A stretch of 64,000 nt of DNA from the NCBI GenBank assembly GCA_944472135.2, contig CALYDD020000370.1, positions 1-64,000 on the forward strand, written 5' to 3'. Origin of the DNA: Trichobilharzia regenti. Lineage: Eukaryota > Platyhelminthes > Trematoda > Strigeidida > Schistosomatidae. The translations under genes were made by a program, and so were the position numbers. Shown in pieces: positions 60,459-64,000 of this stretch; position 1 is the first letter of the stretch, and every line of letters begins with the position of its first letter. The notes beneath the pieces are model-generated. The model was not told the origin of the DNA. It worked only from the letters and a program-made list of their open reading frames with translations, and searched no databases.

Positions 60459-63400
60459 TGGCGACAGCTGTTACTGGCAATCACCCCAGTCGCCTTTTCT
60501 ATGTGAGGGATTTGACTACCGGCACATTATTCCTGGTAGATACAGGCGCCGAAGTCAGTGTTATTCCCCCCTCACTATCCAGGCGATCAGCCAAAATACC
60601 TGGTAAACTTTCACTTCGTGCTGCCAACCAAACCGACATACCGACGTATGGCGAACAGTCAATGATTTTAAACCTAGGACTACGCCGACGTTTCACATGG
60701 ATCTTCATAGTAGCTGACGTACGTCACGCTATACTAGGTGCAGACTTCCTAAGTCACTTCAATCTGTTGGTTGATATCAGCAAGAAAAAACTGGTTGACA
60801 ATTGCACCCAACTCAAGATCCACGGTATTACATGTGACTACTCTGTTCATAGCATCTGTATAGAAAAGCCGGAGAGTGAAATGTTCTCTGCTTTATTGCA
60901 ACGATTTCCTAAAATCCTTAAACCATCATACAATGTTGAAGATATATCTCATACAGTTACGCATAAGATCATCACAACAGGACAACCTGTGAAGGCACGT
61001 CCACGACGGTTACCACCCGATAAACTAGCAGCAGCTAAGTCGGAATTTGAACATATGATGCAGCTAGGTATCATACGACCATCTAACAGCCCATGGTCTT
61101 CACCTCTGCACATGGTACCTAAAACTAATCATGACTGGCGGCCATGTGGAGATTATCGCGCTTTGAATAACGCTACGGTCCCAGATCGTTATCCTATACC
61201 TCATCTCCACGATTTCTCCTTGAACTTACATGGAAAGACCATTTTTACTAAAGTTGACTTGGTCAGGGCATATCATCAAATACCAGTCGCTCCAGAAGAC
61301 ATTGCAAAAACAGCAATTATCACGCCTTTTGGATTATTCGAATTCTTGAGAATGCCTTTCGGACTAAAGAATGCTGCTCAAACATTTCAGCGTTTTATGG
61401 ACCAAGTTACCCAAGGTCTTGATTTCGTCTTTGTATATATCGACGATGTCTTAATCGCCAGCTCATCGATGGAAGAACATATGCAACACTTAAGCCTGTT
61501 ATTTCAAAGGTTTGAACAATTTGGAGTTGTTATCAATCCAAAGAAATGTATTTTTGGTTCCCCTTCCATTGAATTCTTAGGACATCGAATAACTGCCGAA
61601 GGCATCAGACCTACCGAAGATAAGATAGAAACTATTAAGAACTTTCCCGAACCTGATTCCTTAAAGAAACTTAGACGTTTTCTCGGGATGTTCAACTTCT
61701 ACCGACGTTTTATTCCATCATGTGCCTCCATAGTTCAGCCACTGACCGACCTACTTAGATGCAATTCGAAGAAATTTCAGTGGTCTGAAGAAGCAAAAGC
61801 AGCATTTAATAATGCAAAAGATGCCTTATCCAACGTTGTAATGTTATCTCATATCAACCCAGAAGCTTCACTTATTTTATGTACAGATGCATCGCAGGTA
61901 GCAGTGGGAGCAGTTTTACAACAAAAGTTCAATAATGACATCACTCCACTTGCTTTCTTCTCCAAGAAATTGGAACCTGCGCAAACTCGTTACAGTACCT
62001 TTGGCAGAGAACTGTTAGCCATCTACCTAGCAGTTAAACATTTCAGTTACTTACTACAGGGCCGGCATTTCACTATTTTTACTGACCACAAGCCCCTGTG
62101 TCATGCTTTCACTACTTCACTCGATAAACACTCCCCTAGAGAAGCCAGACAGTTGGATTATATCTCCCAATTCTCAACCGACATCCAGTACATCAAAGGA
62201 GATGCGAACGTGGTAGCCGATTCTCTTTCAAGAAGTGACATTAACCAGCTTCAAACGTCGGTAGACATCAGTCTTGATCGTATGGCTCAATTACAAAGAG
62301 ATGACGTTGAACTCCAAACCTGCCGCAGAAACTCTTCCTTACAGCTCAAAGATGTGCCTATCCCCTTATCAGATGCAACCATAGTCTGCGATGTATCTAC
62401 CGGAACTAATCGTCCATTTGTCCCTCTCAGTTGCCGAAAAGCATTGTTCGAACATTTACATTCGCTTTCTCACCCTGGAGTACGCGCCACGGTCAGACTG
62501 ATCAGCGAACGCTTCGTGTGGCCTAAAATGAACTCTGACATTCGGAGATGGGCACGAGAATGTATCCAATGCCAATGCTCCAAAGTACACCGCCACACTA
62601 TTACAACCCCGAAGACGTTTAAATTACCCGAAAGGAGATTTCAGCATATCCATATAGATATCGTGGGACCATTGCCAACATCAAGGGGATATACACATAT
62701 CCTGACAGCGATTGATAGATTTACTCGTTGGGCTATTGCATGCCCCTTAAACGACATATCTGCTGAAAACGTTGCTTTAGTTTTTCTCGACCGTTGGGTG
62801 TCAAACTACGGTGTACCGACTACTATTACATCCGACCGCGGTCCTCAATTCCAATCGACACTCTTTCGCGAACTGACGAGACTTCTGGGAGTGAAACATA
62901 TCTCCACAACAGCCTATCATCCGGCAGCGAATGGTCTAGTGGAAAGATTCCACAGACAACTGAAAAGCTCCCTGATGGCGCAGAATGATACATCTAAGTG
63001 GAGTGAATACTTACCTTTGATTTTACTTGGTATCCGTTCTACTATCAAAGAAGATTTAGGATGTACACCGGCTCAACTTGTCTATGGCACCAACCTAACC
63101 TTGCCTGGACAGCTAGTCCCCTCAGCCGATTCCACAGACGTGAACATTGCCGACTTCACTAACCGATTAACTAGACAAATGCTTCAACTTCAACCAACAG
63201 CACCTCGACAATCTCCCCGAAGAGATCAGATCAACAAACATCTACAAACTTGCAAATTCGTCTTCATTCGAGTCGACGCCATCAGAAAAGGATTGCAACC
63301 TCCATACGAAGGACCCTTTCAAGTTATTAAACGTTCAGACAAACACTTTACAGTGAACAAGAATGGAAGACGAGAGACTGTTTCAATTGATCGAATCAAA

Positions 63401-63568
63401 CCCGCATACACCGACAACGACTTCGAATCTACATCGGCAGCTGCGCAATCAAATAATCAAACATCCGAATCCCCTCCACCGGCACCAAGTCTTATCCTCC
63501 CTCCATATCACACACGTAGTGGTCGGCAAATCAGTAAACCGGCTCGCTACGTTCATTTTGAGGACTAA
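60458..63568 (+). CDS. pol: Pol polyprotein: protease, reverse transcriptase, RNase H, integrase
   Basis: 1,036 residues from ATG 60458, no stops. The aspartic protease has DTG at 28-30 ([13 protein letters not shown]). The RT has [13 protein letters not shown] and the catalytic YIDD at 327-330. RNase H has [13 protein letters not shown], with Asp477, and TDHKPL. The integrase zinc site is H668-x3-H672-x29-C702-x2-C705 and its DDE triad is D734-x58-D793-x35-E829. A GPY/F-type module (YEGPFQVI) and a TRSGRQ C-terminus follow. The order protease-RT-RNase H-integrase is that of Ty3/Gypsy elements. All catalytic residues are present, so the element may be competent. Translation depends on the -1 frameshift or on reinitiation at TGATG. 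No envelope gene follows. Confidence 0.95.
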   Translation: MATAVTGNHPSRLFYVRDLTTGTLFLVDTGAEVSVIPPSLSRRSAKIPGKLSLRAANQTDIPTYGEQSMILNLGLRRRFTWIFIVADVRHAILGADFLSHFNLLVDISKKKLVDNCTQLKIHGITCDYSVHSICIEKPESEMFSALLQRFPKILKPSYNVEDISHTVTHKIITTGQPVKARPRRLPPDKLAAAKSEFEHMMQLGIIRPSNSPWSSPLHMVPKTNHDWRPCGDYRALNNATVPDRYPIPHLHDFSLNLHGKTIFTKVDLVRAYHQIPVAPEDIAKTAIITPFGLFEFLRMPFGLKNAAQTFQRFMDQVTQGLDFVFVYIDDVLIASSSMEEHMQHLSLLFQRFEQFGVVINPKKCIFGSPSIEFLGHRITAEGIRPTEDKIETIKNFPEPDSLKKLRRFLGMFNFYRRFIPSCASIVQPLTDLLRCNSKKFQWSEEAKAAFNNAKDALSNVVMLSHINPEASLILCTDASQVAVGAVLQQKFNNDITPLAFFSKKLEPAQTRYSTFGRELLAIYLAVKHFSYLLQGRHFTIFTDHKPLCHAFTTSLDKHSPREARQLDYISQFSTDIQYIKGDANVVADSLSRSDINQLQTSVDISLDRMAQLQRDDVELQTCRRNSSLQLKDVPIPLSDATIVCDVSTGTNRPFVPLSCRKALFEHLHSLSHPGVRATVRLISERFVWPKMNSDIRRWARECIQCQCSKVHRHTITTPKTFKLPERRFQHIHIDIVGPLPTSRGYTHILTAIDRFTRWAIACPLNDISAENVALVFLDRWVSNYGVPTTITSDRGPQFQSTLFRELTRLLGVKHISTTAYHPAANGLVERFHRQLKSSLMAQNDTSKWSEYLPLILLGIRSTIKEDLGCTPAQLVYGTNLTLPGQLVPSADSTDVNIADFTNRLTRQMLQLQPTAPRQSPRRDQINKHLQTCKFVFIRVDAIRKGLQPPYEGPFQVIKRSDKHFTVNKNGRRETVSIDRIKPAYTDNDFESTSAAAQSNNQTSESPPPAPSLILPPYHTRSGRQISKPARYVHFED

Positions 63569-64000
63569 CAAAAGAAAAATAATTAAAAATTATTATTATC
63601 TTTTTCGTTTAGACATTATCATCATGACGGTTAGTATTTCGTCGTAAACTTTGATGTTACTATCACTATTATTTATTTATATGTACCTCACCGAAAAAAC
63701 AGGTAGTTTCCTTTCCAAAAACTATTGATCTTTAATCCATATTTTTTTAATGTTTCTTTCCCCTCCTTAATTACTGTGTATTTACATATTTTTCTTTATA
63801 CATTAAAAATCTATGTTCATGGTTAGTGCAAATTTAAGTGACATGACTTTCTATTTCAATTTTTATTGCTGAACCAATTGTATATGCTTTCAGACTTTAC
63901 ATGATTCACATACCTTCTCGCGTTTATGCATGTTGTAATATATCCCTATTTTTATCCAAAAGTTGCTATTACTATTATTATTTACTTCATAGTTTTACTT
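63569..64000 (+). other. Region after pol; 3' LTR not reached
   Basis: AT-rich, with no reading frame of note. An A/G run (AAAAGAAAAA) follows the stop closely and might serve as a polypurine tract, but no sequence resembling the start of the 5' LTR appears before the window ends. Confidence 0.5.

Noticed and set aside
63569..64000. 3' LTR inside the window
   Set aside because: No stretch resembles 58738-59430.

Overview
The window looks like a repeat-dense stretch of a flatworm genome, almost certainly a blood fluke (Schistosoma). The evidence is the combination of elements. There is a CsRn1/Boudicca-type LTR retrotransposon whose Gag has a C-x2-H-x9-C-x3-C knuckle. There are RTE-like and CR1-like non-LTR elements, a Penelope-like element (PLE), and SMalpha-type repeats joining a tRNA-like Pol III promoter to a hammerhead ribozyme. 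A gene with 36-37 bp micro-introns is also typical of schistosomes. The species cannot be settled from the sequence alone.

Layout. 1-7.7 kb: AT-rich DNA with a decayed CR1-like element on the minus strand, split by a solo LTR with a perfect 4-bp target duplication; a second solo LTR of the same family lies in a neighbouring repeat; several foldback elements follow. 7.7-26.5 kb: an 18.8-kb tandem array of about 57 units, each exactly 329 bp, with A-box, B-box and a hammerhead core. The unit has no T4 run on the plus strand, so a Pol III transcript would run through many units; the first long T-run lies just past the right edge. 26.5-41.7 kb: mostly AT-rich DNA with no supportable host gene, but containing a composite PLE insertion (28.6-30.9 kb) with 13-bp target duplications. 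Its two arms are inverted and nearly identical, and a retrocopied fragment of mitochondrial ATP synthase subunit c is fused between them. Two SINE-like copies with hammerhead-like cores and an LTR relic are also here.

41.7-46.9 kb: RTE-like elements nested in each other, all with catalytic lesions. 47.0-57.3 kb: two direct tandem copies of a 5.14-kb segment, each carrying one apparently intact minus-strand gene (three visible exons, 483 codons, function unknown) and the same 5'-truncated RTE insertion. 58.5-58.7 kb: an inverted fragment of a third paralogue of that gene, cut by the LTR retrotransposon that fills the rest of the window. That element has a 5' LTR, primer-binding site, gag, and pol with protease, RT, RNase H and integrase. 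Its coding region is intact, and its 3' LTR lies outside the window.

How the parts may work together. The array units are non-autonomous retrozyme-like repeats that need a reverse transcriptase from elsewhere; PLEs are the usual suspects and one sits 2 kb away, though its RT has a nonsense codon. The gag-pol junction of the LTR element carries two alternative devices for making Pol: an in-frame GGGAAAC slippery heptamer and a TGATG stop-start overlap. The only candidate host gene with good support is the duplicated one at 49-56 kb.
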